DNA of 64,000 bases from Phycomyces blakesleeanus NRRL 1555(-). Taxonomy: Eukaryota; Mucoromycota; Mucoromycetes; Mucorales; Phycomycetaceae. Every line of letters starts with the position of its first letter. Position 1 is the stretch's first letter. The position numbers and the translations under genes are program-made. The DNA is taken from the NCBI RefSeq assembly GCF_001638985.1, contig NW_017265149.1, positions 1 to 64,000 of the forward strand, read 5' to 3'. The notes under the pieces are model-generated. The model ran no database searches and had not been told where the DNA came from. It saw only the letters and a program-made list of their open reading frames with translations. This document shows, piece by piece, positions 1 to 13,254 of this stretch.

Positions 1-597
1 ACAGTCAATTAGCATTATATATAAATCAATGATAGTCAATCTAATATATATAAGTTAATAATAGCCAATCTGATATATATGTATAAGCTGATAACAATCA
101 ATCTAATATATATATAATGAATAACAGTCAATTGATATTATATATAAATCAATGATAGCCGATCTCATATATATATAAGCTAATGTTGGTCAATCTGATA
201 TATATATAAGTAAATATCAGCTGATTAAATATATATATATAAGTTGATGACAGCTGACCTAATATATATAAGCTAATTGTGACTAATCTGATATATATAT
301 AAACTTATAAAAGCTGATATACTATAGGTATATGAGCAATTGATAATCAATTTGATATATTTATAAGTTGATAACAGCCAATCAGATATATATATATAAT
401 CTAATTATAGCTAATATAGTATATATCTAAGCTAACAATAATTAATTCAATATATATACAAGCTGATAATGATCAATATGATATACATATAAATTGATTA
501 TGACTCATACATTATATATATATAAGTGCATGATAGATGATCCAATATATATATAGATTGATCATAATTAAGCTGCTATATATATAACTGAACAATA
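1..597. repeat. Diverged ~31-bp tandem minisatellite
   Basis: About 19 head-to-tail copies of a 30-34 bp unit run from the left edge to about 597. Each copy has a CAAT-like segment (AGYCAATCTRAT), an (AT)n core and a tail such as AAGYTGATAAY. Copies differ by substitutions and by AT-core length, so the array is old. It probably extends beyond the window. No coding frame crosses it. Confidence 0.8.
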
Positions 598-892
598 AAC
601 AAATAATTTATATACAAACTTATAATATCAAATTTACTAATTCTATAAATTAATAACATCTTATCTATTACTGATATTACCCAATAATATTTAGTCTATT
701 ATATCATATATATTTACACTTATCAATATCCAACTCATATCTAATCATCTTATAAAATATAAGTTAAATACTCTAATCATATTTAATCTTTAATTATTTA
801 TATATCAACAACTCTTTTATAATCTTTATATAGATATAATAAGTTTTGTAATACGTGGACTATTATAAAGTGTATTAACACCTGCATGTTAT
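598..892. other. AT-rich sequence without genes
   Basis: Very AT-rich sequence continuing from the minisatellite but no longer clearly periodic. No ORF or RNA gene is supported. Confidence 0.6.
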
Positions 893-965
893 GTTTCGTC
901 TTAGCTTAATGGTTATGATGTGGCGATTCTAATCTTGATGTCTCCTGTTCGAATCTATCTAAAGT
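893..965 (+). pseudogene. tRNA-like relic
   Basis: An A-box-like segment (TTAGCTTAATGGTTA) is followed about 35 bases later by a B-box-like segment (GTTCGAATC), the spacing of an RNA polymerase III internal promoter. The T stem and anticodon stem do not pair well, so this is more likely a tRNA-derived SINE head or tRNA pseudogene than a working tRNA. A TCT (Arg) anticodon is possible but not supported by clean folding. Confidence 0.35.
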
Positions 966-1984
966 TATTTTTATTGCTTTGAATTTTTATTTTGCATTAT
1001 TTATTTGTCATTTCTGATCTGGGTTTGTCTTTCTTGTACTATAACAAAGTCAAAAGGTAAAACCCACTGGGGATCAAGTAGTATATGTAAAATCAAAGAG
1101 ACAATAACAGATACTTTCCATTGATATGAATTGAATTATTGTATATAGTTTTTTAAGCTAATACTGCGCATTATCTACAGTAACTATTATATTATATTTA
1201 AATAAAATAAGAGTCATTATATTGCAGTTAATGCTCAGGTAGATGTTACTGCGCATAAAGGGGTGCTACAGTTAACCATCTGCAGATTTTATGAATTCAT
1301 CAAAATAATATGTGACATTTTTTTTCTATAACAAAATAACAGTTTAATACTACTGTTATGAGTTTTTTTTTTACTTATTTGTCTATTAAATTACATAAAT
1401 AGAAAGCAATGAGTTTTTTTATATATAATAGAAATGATTGAGATATTCTGATATGGTAGGGCTGTTTAAATAAAAGCATCAATAGTTTGAATCTCAAGAT
1501 ATATAAATTAAGGGCAGTAGATATCATAGTTTTATAGTATTCTTTTATCAAAGTGTAGCTAATGTAAAAATAATTTAAAATAAACTAATTAAATGAAGTA
1601 CAAAATGAATATTTATTTATTGAAAGTTATAGATCTGTAAACTTTTTATTTTTTAATATTTGTTTTTTATGTTTTAAATCTTTAATCTTTTAAACTTGTG
1701 TTTTTTATTAACATATTTTTTTTAATTTTTATTTTTTATATTTTGTTTTTAATTTTTTTATTTCTTTTTTTGTTTTTTTTATTTTTTATTTTTCAATTTT
1801 TTTTGTTTTCTTTTTATGTTTTTATTATATTTACAAAGAATTAGCCGTCCAAAAAATTATGAATAAACGTGTTAATTTTTTTCTAAATAAATTCTTTTGT
1901 TTTTTCTAATATATATATATAGATAGTGATGATATTCTGCTTGAGCAGCAATATTCGATTTATTTTAATTATCTATCAACCTGC
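966..1984. other. AT-rich desert with poly-T tracts
   Basis: No coding signal. The stretch 1640-1830 is almost pure T with short A runs on the plus strand. Nothing recognised. Confidence 0.6.
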
Positions 1985-1989
1985 CCACT

Positions 1990-2090
1990 ATATCAAATCC
2001 CGGCGGCCATCTAATCGTAGCATGATTCAAACTCCGAAAAAATTCTAAAGACCGGCAATGCGCCTCTTATGCCACTTTTCGGTTACTCCT
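1990..2090 (-). pseudogene. tRNA-like relic, minus strand
   Basis: On the minus strand an A-box-like GTGGCATAAGAGGCGC is followed by a possible anticodon loop CTTTAGA and a B-box-like GTTTGAATC. The length between the boxes and the TAG-like anticodon recall a Leu tRNA with a long variable arm, but the B box has a C-to-T change and the acceptor stem is not convincing. Best read as a decayed tRNA or a tRNA-derived SINE. Confidence 0.3.
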
Positions 2091-5000
2091 TTTTATTAGC
2101 TATCGATAGAGCCAAGAAGCATACAAATACAATCAGTAGAAGTCGAGAAAAGTAGAATTACATGAATTTTATTTTTTGAATAAATATTGATTTCTCAAAA
2201 AAAATAAAAAAAATAATAATATTATAAATGCCGACTGAAACCGATATTTTTTTATTTATTTTTTTATTTTTTGGTATCTTGCCTACCCTTTAAGCAATGC
2301 CAAACCCAAACATTGTTCAAAAAATTTCAATTATAAGAAGTATGTATATATATATATTTGCTATTCTTTAGAATTCCTAATAAGAGATCAAATGTTTCTA
2401 ATAAAAAAATACAATTTTTATTAAAGTCATTGGTGCAATGATTCCTATTGTGGAATGAGACGGGTTTTTTTTTGCAGAAAAAATAAATAAAAAATATTTT
2501 TATTTATTTATGTTTTATTTTACAGTGCGTGTGCCTCTCTTTTAACAATTTTCGTTTTATCTTCACCTAGTGATTTAAAGATGACATGACAAGAACAGTC
2601 AAGATTACTAAATTTACACATACAGACATAAACATATAAATGTCATATTTTTGAAAAGAGTGATCGTACACCAAAAGAATAGGCCGGTTTTGACGTCTGT
2701 TAGCCAGAAAACAATCAGCGGCACACACTCTTATATGATGGAGCCGCATTATTATAATCGTTTTATCTTATATACTTGTTAGGCTGCATGTACTGTATAT
2801 TAGTCGATATTAATCCTTAGATATATATCTATATATCTACAATACAATCAAGGGTGATAAGTACAGTCGACGTATTTTCTTTCTTTTAATATTATGATAA
2901 CCAAATAACTGTAGAAAATATCTATGATGACATATTTATATCAAGCTGTTTTACCAGGGATAGTACCGTATATTTAAGAAACAAAAATTGAAAGAGAAGT
3001 GTAGAGTAGTAAAAATATCTATCACTATAAACAGCAGAAGTCTGATAAGATTGTACATACTGTGAAATCAGTGGATATTTAGTTTATTCTTGTATCACTT
3101 GTGACGAAAACAGCAGCAACAACAAACAACATTGTGAGCTACAGTAATTAAACTATGCTTTTCTCTTTTTCTTCTTATACACGTGTATATATTTAGTCAA
3201 GACCGTAATGATTCTCAAAAAAATACTCAAAACCGAGATGCTGTGATGTTATGTCGAAGGTGACAATCAGCGACCTTATTTATGAAGCCAACATTATAGA
3301 GACCACAACGAAGACCAAATATCTAGTTGTTTTAACGTATTCTACTACTCTCACTCGCTTGTAGTTAACTTGTTACGTTAAACGATATAAAAACTGCAAA
3401 GGTCATCAACCGTCTCTCTTTTTTTTTGTTAATTTTTTAGTTGAATCTTGCTCTTTTGGCTTCCTTAACTCTGGAATATATATTCTGCTAGATAGTAAAA
3501 TACAAGTCATTTTTTAACATTTTTGGATTTAGAATAAGAAGAAAGAAAAGAAGCAAAGAAATGGAGCTGCCCGAATTACACAGTATTATACTTGTACTTT
3601 GATATATTGGTGACATATGCATTTGGGTTGACAATACGGTAAAAAAGAAAAACCAATCATTAAATATTTACCGGATCATAGTATTTAAAGGGAACATCTT
3701 TTTGGATGTAGCAATGTAAATTAATACCAAGTTGTATATGTCTTACTTTGATGTAGTTCAAGCATATGCGACAATTTTTTTTCACGTATATATTAAAGCA
3801 ATAATGCTAATACACTCGGCCACATAGATAGAGATAATGGTAGGTACCAGGGGTTGTGGTGGTCAGTAATCTAGCTCAGGTACTACTTCGTTGCTGCTAC
3901 ATGTTTTTAGATACCAGTTTGCGTTAATAATCCAACCATATTCATTTAACAATAAAATAAAGACATAACGCAAAATAATTTTAATTCAATATGCTTTAAA
4001 ACCGCAGTAGATGAAATGTTTGTAGCAATCGTTTTTTGATAATGATAACAATAATTAATGATTCAGTATAATTAAAATATGCATTCCTGTCATCTCAAAA
4101 CACACACACTATGTACTCTCACTGCAATAGATGTAATAATAGCTGGTAAAGTATTTCTAGAATAGTGAGACACATTATCCATCATCATAACAAAAGAATT
4201 AAATTTGAAACCGTTGAGATATTTAAGAATATTATAATGTATTCTGTGTAAAAAGCATTTATATATATGCGTGTTATTTTGAATAAAATACAGGTCCAAA
4301 GAAAAGCATGGGAATTTGTACTGAACGTAAGAACATTTAATTTTGGTTTTTTAAAAAGAATCGGAATAAAACCAATAAAACATTGTATTTCCTATTTGTA
4401 ACAGTTTTTACCTCTCAATCCAATCCAGTGAAAGCAATGGACGGTCAGGCTAACTCACCTTTTAAAGACTTCACTCCAATGCTTGACAATAGTTTAGTTG
4501 AAATGATTTCAGTGGAGATGACTTGGACACCATGCTTGACTATGATAACAATGGCAGTGATAAATACATTGATAAACACGGGATTTTTGAGATCAAAGTT
4601 AAAGAGCTTAACAATGAAGGTCAGTTTTCGATCCAAATAATAAGAGAAATGCTAGTAACTAGTTTCTTTTTTTGTCATTTTTTTAATAAACCCATTTTCT
4701 GTTTCTGATATACACCAAACAATCCAGTCTACTCGTACATTTCAATCTTTACTATCATGTTTGCTCCACGCTGTGTTGTTAACGAGGGTCAGATTGTATT
4801 GATTGGATTTATCTATCATGTCTTGAAAACGTATAGTCGCCATTTCTAGCCTCCAGCAAGACTTTCTGGATTCCAAAAAATGCCACCTTTTTTCTTAGCC
4901 ATCGCAAAGGGGATACAAAGATTTGTGGTATCCCAGGACTGCCATATAGTCACAACCTATCAATAAATAGTATCAGTCGTTTCTCAATGCGTCTCTTCAA

Positions 5001-7164
5001 TGATTGGCACGCAAGCTGCTTGAATTTGTAAATTCAGGAAGACTTCTTACACTCTAGCACCTCAGTCAATAAACGTGAATTAATTTACCAGTCCAATACA
5101 AATGCATTGAATGTTTTCTTCATTCATCCTGATCTTGAGGTCAAGATTTGTCAATGGAACAAGGAGCTGAATATAATTAATATGATGTGCGACGAATATA
5201 ACGGCCTGATGTGAAATAAGTCGAAGAGCATGGTTGCTCCATCATTTTGTTTATGAACTTCGTTATTTGATATTAGCAGTGAATATCGTCTCGTTTAAAC
5301 CCTCTGGTGGTATTACATATCTCTTCGGTGCTACATACCTGGCAAACAACAACTTGTCCTACAGCAAGAGGCTAAACCCCAAAAATCTCATTCTTGCTGG
5401 TTTGATAGCTCGACCAAAAAAGCCTAAATCCAGCGCAATTAACAGTCATAGCAACCCTTTTGCTGATGGCTTGTAGCAAATGTACATGATAATACAAGTC
5501 CAAGCATCCCCTTTTTAGTCTGTAAGGTAATATCAATGTCGATTTATGTGAGTACATTTATTCGCAGTCGTATCTCTCTAAAGTGGCGTTAAAAGTAGGC
5601 TTGGATACTAAAGAGTGAGAAATTGCTAGTGCACCCTCAAAAAGCCATTATACAGAGGTTATAAATGTTGCTTGACAGTTGGAGTTGCATCACCTTGGAT
5701 ACTTTAAATAAGTGCGTGCACCAACATTGACTTCGTACATGATTTCTTCTGTAAAAAGACTAAGACAATGGTTGAAAATTTAGCAAAAAATGGCGATATT
5801 AGCAGCAGAAAAAATGGTATCGTGTAGTGTGTATACTGCCATGGTAAGTAAAAGTAGAAAAGGGTTTCCGTCCTTTTAAAACCTGCCTTAACTCCACTGA
5901 AGATTTGGATCAACTTTGTGGATATGTGTAAAAACCCTGTAAAGTCTGTTATATCATATCAAGACCTCAAAAATACCAGTATCAGCCTAGATACTTTTTG
6001 TCAGCAGTGCAAGCATCTTTACCCTCCTATTAATCTCACTTGTAACATTCATTTACATCCCCATCTGCGCGGGACCATTCGTAATTTTGAACCATCGTAA
6101 AAAATGATCTTCGGGTGTAAAGCATACAATGGGTTGTTAAAGAATGCAGGCACAAACATAGAGGGTGACTTGGAAGATATATATATATATACGTACTTTT
6201 GTTAAATACGCCTACAAAAATAGTTTGGTTAATGCTGTTCCCCGGTTCTCATGTCAAGTACATCTCCTTCTTCTATTGTCAAAGTCAATAACACCTCCAT
6301 AATCACTCATCACCCGTTTAGGTTGCAAATATTCATTCAAGCTTTTTCGGACACACGAATCATAATTAAAGGTAATGAATCTATCCCCCTTCCTACTTTT
6401 CCTCTCCATGCCAGAAGGTTATCCGTAATAGATAATGGCGACTATCCCCAGTTCCTTGAATACTACAAAATCGCTTACCAATTTATAAATCTAGCCATTT
6501 ACCAGCACGCCTCCTTTACACACTTCTTTGTGCAAAAACCCATCACAAATCTGATGTTTATCACTTTTCCTGTAAAAATAATAATATTATGATAAAAATT
6601 GTTCTGTTAGTGGTGTATCTCTTGCGCAAGTTATATTTATTTGCAAAAATTGCGGCACCAAGCTTGTTTATGATGTTTAAATCTTATAAGTTTTTGCACA
6701 CTCCTTCACACTTCCACCCTCGCACATTCTCAACTTAACTCACATAATTCATCAAGATCAACAATTATTTTCATTTATCAAATAGTCTTTGTACAGCTAA
6801 TGATAGATTGCAGTAGATTGGCAGTGTCGACCTTTGCTTTCCTAAATATTCTCTAGATGACTGTCACATCAACGTACCTGTGCATCGCATATTAAAGATT
6901 GGCAGAGTAAAACACACAAGTAGAAATATTAGAGAAATACTGGTGATTTAGTTGTAAAAAAAGCATTATGTTTTAATTGTACATAAGAATAACGTTTTGA
7001 CTTGGGGACTTTTTTCGTAAAAAAATAAAAAGAAAAAAAAAATAGTTGTTTCTTACATGTGTATTTGCTGGTATTGTGTACGCGGAAAGCTAGATATAAA
7101 TAAAAAGAGAGGAGTAGCAATTTTATTTGGTTATGCCTAAGAGCATACTGATGAAAACCCGAGT
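2091..7164. other. Gene-poor region, scattered non-coding ORFs
   Basis: Five kilobases without a supported gene. Short ORFs occur at 4383-4708, 5234-5557 and 6251-6592, but their translations are AT-driven, show no recognisable domain and do not join through plausible introns. The 4700-6600 part has somewhat higher GC than its surroundings and may be an unrecognisably decayed transposon. Confidence 0.5.
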
Positions 7165-7802
7165 TTAAGTCATCCAGGACTGTTTGTTGGACACATTACT
7201 AAAAATCCTAGCGATCAATTGGTGAACGTTTGCCCTCCCGCTTTTGTTAGCATACGAGTCAACGAGTATGAGAAGGAGGAGGATGTTGAGTTGAAATTCG
7301 TGCGTTAATGTTCCACTCAATATAAGTATACAGCAACACATTATTAGTAATAAAACCAATTTACCTCATTGCTTGCCCAATTTGAGTGGGCAATCCGGAT
7401 GACACCTTTTTTACCATGGCCATAAAATTCTGTGGCAGATTCTCCATCATAATTTCTTAGGTCTAGAATTGTGATGGCGCAGTCCTTTTTGATATTTTAA
7501 ACTGATGTCATCTTGACTGCCAAGGTGTGCAAGTGAGCGCAGAGAGCAGCTCTAGTAATACGTTTTTCTTTATTAATCTTTATTTTTCAACAGCAAGCTA
7601 TAACATTCTTTTTCTTTTGTATTATATATGTTAAAGTAATATTTACTTCAAGTGAACGGCCTGCCTTTCTTGAAAGACTTCTCATTAATGCTCTCTCAGC
7701 AGGAGACATTCTCCTCTGACGGTACCACCTGATAAAGTTCTTGGGCAACATTTTTTTCAAGCCACACTGTCTAAACTTATTATTGTCGAACATGATCTCC
7801 AA
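7165..7802 (-). pseudogene. Coding-like debris, unidentified
   Basis: Three minus-strand blocks look more protein-like than the surroundings: a basic segment ending near 7640 (with KNFIRWYRQRR and SPAERALMRSLSR), a block at about 7375-7490 (ITILDLRNYDGES and FYGHGKKGVIRIAHSNWAS), and a tail at about 7165-7260. In-frame stops separate them and I could not connect them with splice sites that keep frame. I do not recognise the family; a dead mobile-element gene is the simplest reading, a heavily spliced small gene the alternative. Confidence 0.25.
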
Positions 7803-10800
7803 GTGGAGACAGATTTAAGGCAACACTCATATTACACCTCAGTTTATTGTTTACCATTATATCAGCTGGTAATATTGACCCAGGCTTTGTCTTCCACGTT
7901 AGGTTGCGCATGCATGACTAGTACAAATAAATAGGATAATTAATCGATAAAATATCACACAATTTTGCACTCACATAAATACCGCGATATGTTTGCTAGT
8001 TAAGCTAAGCTTGGATACGGACAATGTAAACGGTAATCAAAAGTGCAGCACTAATAGGAGCGATGCAATGGAGATCTAGCTGAACTATTTATTACACTGA
8101 TGATTCCATATTTGACGGTGATAAGGACATGAATTACACCATCCTTGACGGTGAGTGTCTCGTTGACAGAAACGATATGTCCTTGCGCTGTCGCCAAATT
8201 CTCATCCATGACTGTTATATGGTATTGTATATTGGAAAATATTCCCAACAGCCACTACTTGCTAACCCTAGTAGGACGAGAAGAAATTGCACACCCTTGA
8301 ATAGTCATTAATTACAAAATATAATAGAAGGTACATTTTAATTGTTGATGTTGGCTTACAGTCGAATTGAATTGAATTATTTTAAATTCACAAGCAAAAA
8401 AATATTTAGATTGAAATCTGCGAAAGAGAAAGATTCTGCGAGTCCGTATGTGCAGTTTTTATCAAAAAAGTTAGAGTAAAAGCGAAATCAGACCAATCAA
8501 TTATATATACAAAAGATGTATAAAATCTCGTTACTACATATATCTTTATTAATATTTCTTGGAAATACTGGAATTCAAATTGATTTTGACACTGTGTTTT
8601 GGCTCAATTCATCACATCATTCTCATCCTGAAAAATGTAACTATTTATTTATATAGTTTTAGGTCAAAAGCTCTCTACAAATAAGGACAGCCATCAACTA
8701 AGTGATAAGACTTTATGTTCCTTTATTATTTATTTAATTTAACTAGATTTACAGCGATTGTTAGCAGACACCATCTTGCTTCACCATCTTATTTATTTAT
8801 ATTTTTAATTTTACCTTTGATATGTAAAATTAATTATTTTGTCTCTCACTTCACCTAAATTAATTCTTTCTTAATCTTTTTCATAATCCAAATAATGATA
8901 CCATCTAACATGCTTAGCAACGCTGACTTTATTTTATTTGTTGCAACCATTAATATCTGATCGTTCGAGTTCAAGTATAAATTTGTGCACACAAAAGTAC
9001 AGCACATATAAGGTTTTATGAAATCTTAAAGAGTACTGATCGCATCCAAGTAAAAATCACAGCTTTTTGTTATGTTTCGTTTTGTATAAAAGATCATTTC
9101 AAAATATATAAAAAATTGTCCTAGTAAGAAGTATATATAGTTAAAGCTATATAATGATAGTATTATTAAAACAGAAACACAGAAGCAATATATTATCTTA
9201 TATAAAGTTAAAAACTGTCGACTATTAGCAATCTAATAACGATGTAAAGTCAATATAAATAAATATTAACATGTTACTGGCCGAAGATCTTAAAGTTGTT
9301 TTGTTTTGTGCTGCTTATAACTGATTGTTTTCCCCGCTTCTTAACAATAGTCAGTATATATTTCGATCGCTGCGTCTAAGCATAATAGACACCTATTACT
9401 ACAATATTCTGTCATAAACATCACTCTTCAAATGTACAAGCAGTGCTTGCCAAATCTACAGAAAGAAAACCCCTTCCCACCATCAGATACCAATTACACA
9501 CGTAACTCTCATTAACTCAATAATAAGCGATTATTTACATATCGCAAATACCCATTTAAAAAATAGACTACTATAAACCACTCTTAAAATATTTTGATGG
9601 AAAAATAGAAATATACTAACATTATACCACCATCTAGACTGTAAATTTTTATTTTATTTTATTAAATTGAATAGTCGCCCCGCAAACCACCCCAAGTTTT
9701 CCTTATTATTAAGTATATGTACTATATTCCGCTCTTCATAATACAAACTATATGATCCAGCGTAGATATTACAAAGCACATATAATGAATTACAAGAAAA
9801 GAGTGGGGTTTTGTATTCTTTAATATTATTATCTAAGAAAAAGGAAACCAAAAGTACTTTTCATAAGAAAAGTTGGATTGTCAACGAGAAAACACTGGTT
9901 GCAATACCTTTAAAGAATTTTATTATCATGCGCTTCATACCTACCAATTTGTATTTTATTGAGTTGGAAAAAAATGTGTTAAAATTTGCATAAAGAGGTC
10001 GAGTAATATAGTTGGATAATACAAGGAGAACTAGGAAGCTAACTTATATAGCTTATTTTATCACAATATAATAAGTCTAGTGAACATGCAATAGCAGCCA
10101 AGATATATAAGCGTTTATTAATATATCTCTCAAGAGAAAGTGACAATAGGTACTTTCCCTGCTTTCAATTAGCCTAACTCATAGTTAATTTGTGATCAGA
10201 ATATATAATAGCTACAATTACATATTAGCATGATAGTTCAATACCTAATACGATTATTTACTCTGTCATATTATTACAAATTTCAGAAAGAAACCTTATA
10301 GAAAATATTCTACAAAAATTAGTACAATATTTCCAAGCAATTAAAGCAGCACAAAAAAAAAGAATAACAGAGAAAAGATACATTTCCGGTATAAAGAATA
10401 AAAAAGTATGTTAGTCGATGAATAAAATATCAATTTTTAGTAAGCAAATATATGTAAATAGCGTTAAAGAGCAAGGGTTTGAAACGGAAAAAATACCGAA
10501 ATACATCCCTAGACACATGTCTTTTTCCCGTATTAATAAATCATCATCTCACTCATTCTGAATCAATATTTATTCAAGTCACATATACTAATATGTATTA
10601 TTGTGTGGATGAGGAAAAGACTGCGATAACAGTAGAATGATGAACGGCTATTGATTTAGAAACTGTATAATAGACTCACTTATTTGACAGTATTGTCAGG
10701 TAGTTAAATAAGATACAGTTTATTATTCTGCAGTAAAACGTTCTCTCTTTCTGCCAATTATCGCAGGCATTTTCTTACTTGCAAGTAATAAAGGGTTGAA

Positions 10801-11399
10801 ATGAACGGGTATGATATCTGACTATTGTATTTCCCGAATCTACCTAAAGCCAGATCAGATATGAATATAGAAGGACATTCATTTAACTTGTTACTTTTGG
10901 TAAATCAATGAACCTATCCTCAAAAAAGACTAAAAAAGTCCTCAATATTCTCCCCATCTTTCACCACCCTCAAACACCAAATTTAATATACTACCTTTTT
11001 AGATAACTTTCTTCATATCCACATCAGCATTAGTATCGTTGGTATTCATAAGCTTGGTGTAAACCTCGATATATTCCCGGGCTTCATTGTAGACCATTGC
11101 GATAATTTTTGGAAATCCAGAAGCAGAAGAGGTATTACATAGACGTGAGAGAAGGTTTTTCTCGAATAGACTTAAAGGAACAGCTATGATTAAGAACGAA
11201 TAACACGTTTAGATACACCCCAATGACGGTAAGTACAATTGCGTTTACAATTGAGCCCGTTATTCAAATCAAAGATGTATCCCCAACTCTCCTACCATCT
11301 CTTGTTCTGGCGCCTTCTGTTTAGCAAAGTAAGATCGGAAGGTCAAGAAATGGCGAACACAGCAGGAGTGATTATCTATTTTATATTTATTGGAATACA
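7803..11399. other. AT-rich desert
   Basis: No supported gene. ORFs at 8051-8311 and 9654-9993 are short, AT-driven and without motif. Nothing else recognised. Confidence 0.6.
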
Positions 11400-12540
11400 T
11401 ATTCTATTCTGAAAAATTATTTTGATCTAAATCCACCCACAGTCCACGCTCTCGTAAATCCTCTGAACACCAACAAGCTGGATACTTTTGATTTCAATTC
11501 GATCCCCCTTTTCTTCTAACTGTTCTCCAAACTGTCTCATAAAGGAATTAAGAGGTTATGCGTTCATCATTTGAAGATGTGGTATCCTTAAACTGATATG
11601 TCTCACTGTCTCAAAACATCCTTGACTTTAGCACCATATGATTGACAACCAAGATGTCTGCGAAATATGCCTTGTGTTTGCTACTTTGGCAAAAATGAAA
11701 ACTCCAAGTTCATCTCTTGTAAAGACTTTTGGAGAGGGATATTTCATGTTTCTTCGATTTCTTAAATAAATATTCGCCTGTCTAGTAATCATCGCATGCA
11801 AATTCGACCTTAAAAATCTTGCAGGAAATATATCTTTTGATCCTTTTCGCGGATGTGGCTTTCACGTCCCTCAAGTCACAGACCTGCCTTTTTATCATGG
11901 ATTAGAGAGTGTACTTGCCCCATGTCGCCATAATGGGTTGGGGCTGGTCGACGGGCAAGCAATGAGGCCCCTTAATCTCTTCATTTACGCCCGTAAAGTC
12001 TGACATACTTTGTGTTTACAATTTATGGTGATATACCGCAACATCTGGTCTCTCGCATCCATCAAAATCGATGCCTTGATCATTTTTGTGGGCGTATTCC
12101 CTGGATCTCCATGAACTTCCATGCTGTAGTTATTACTGGGTTTTCTTTTTGTGCCTAGGCACAAGGAAAAAAGGGTTCCATCAACATATTTGTTGATCTC
12201 AATTATGGTTTGTCTTTAAAGCTTTTTGGGCATGGAGACAAAGTAATGATTTTTGCCTTCCATTCTTCGGCGTTTACAATTTAAGGACGCTTGACATTGA
12301 TTTATATGCTGGTGTTTAGATAGTTGTTCCAAACAGGATACACTCCTTTGCACAAGCACAAAAACCCTGCCCTCGGTCCTTTTAAACAGGATCTATACAA
12401 ACTCTGCTGCTCTTTCTGATGCTTCAATTTTTCTTAGAGCTATTCGAAAGTCGATTATAAATACTCATTTACAAAGATCTACTTTCTGGCTTTGAAGGAG
12501 GAGGGTTTTCTCAGCTCATTGCTTGAACTCAATGGAGTGA
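11400..12540 (-). pseudogene. Decayed DDE-type transposase
   Basis: The minus strand carries fragments of a transposase in shifting frames with several stops. The clearest block, about 12035-12112, reads GIDFDGCERPDVAVYHH, close to the D-G-x-E-R-P-D-V-V-x-Y signature common in a family of fungal DDE-superfamily transposases. Downstream fragments (for example PVDQPQPIMATWGKY near 11925 and MRQFGEQLEEKGDRIEIK near 11510) are coding-like but out of frame with each other. GC content is higher than the flanks, as expected for an inserted gene. No terminal inverted repeats were found. A family name beyond DDE-type is not supported. Confidence 0.45.
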
Positions 12541-13254
12541 CTTAATTTTTCACAGTGAGATATATATATATATATATGCCAGCAATAATATCAAAGGTTA
12601 ATGCAACTCTACATAATGTAGTTCTCTTATCCTTATTTTGATATATTGCAGTATAGTCGATTAAAATTTGCCTCGAAAATGACAATATTATAGTATATTT
12701 TATTGTATTATATAAAAAAAACTTAACTTACCCTATGTATATAAATGACAATTTTTGGGAAATTAAAATTTGAACATTTTTGTTTTCCTTGAATAGACTA
12801 ATTGGTATATATAATGTTGCACTTGTTAACACGGTTTTTATTCGCAGGTATCAATACTACTTTAGACAAACTATTCTATATGTACACTGGAGTATAACAT
12901 ATATACACAATCAACTTATTCTATCGAGTGCTCTTTCTTGTTTTTCGACTTTTATCTTTTAGCAAAAAACTTATTAGTTGACCGAGCTAGTTAAGCTTTG
13001 TATAAATTGTATAAAGATATTTAGAGGTGTGTTTGGTATGATGTGGTATCAAGAGAAAGTAAAGGATAAAGAGGCAGAGATAGAGAGGCTTGACAGATTA
13101 TATTATAAGCTTAGCCCCCTCAGTCAAGCAACTGTTACACAGTTGTTATACACGTGAGGGCAGTGAAATTTGGATCTCCGGATAACTATAATACGCGAAT
13201 AAACTGGTCAACTGCTCTTCTCCGTGTTTATCCCATCTCTGTATACTTTTCACA
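12541..13254. other. AT-rich upstream region of the light-chain gene
   Basis: No gene supported. It contains an (AT)n run at 12560-12577 and the 5' flank of the next gene. No clear TATA element stands out from the AT-rich background. Confidence 0.5.

Noticed and set aside
4383..6592. Cluster of short ORFs that might be a gene
   Set aside because: No shared frame, no plausible intron chain and no recognisable motif.
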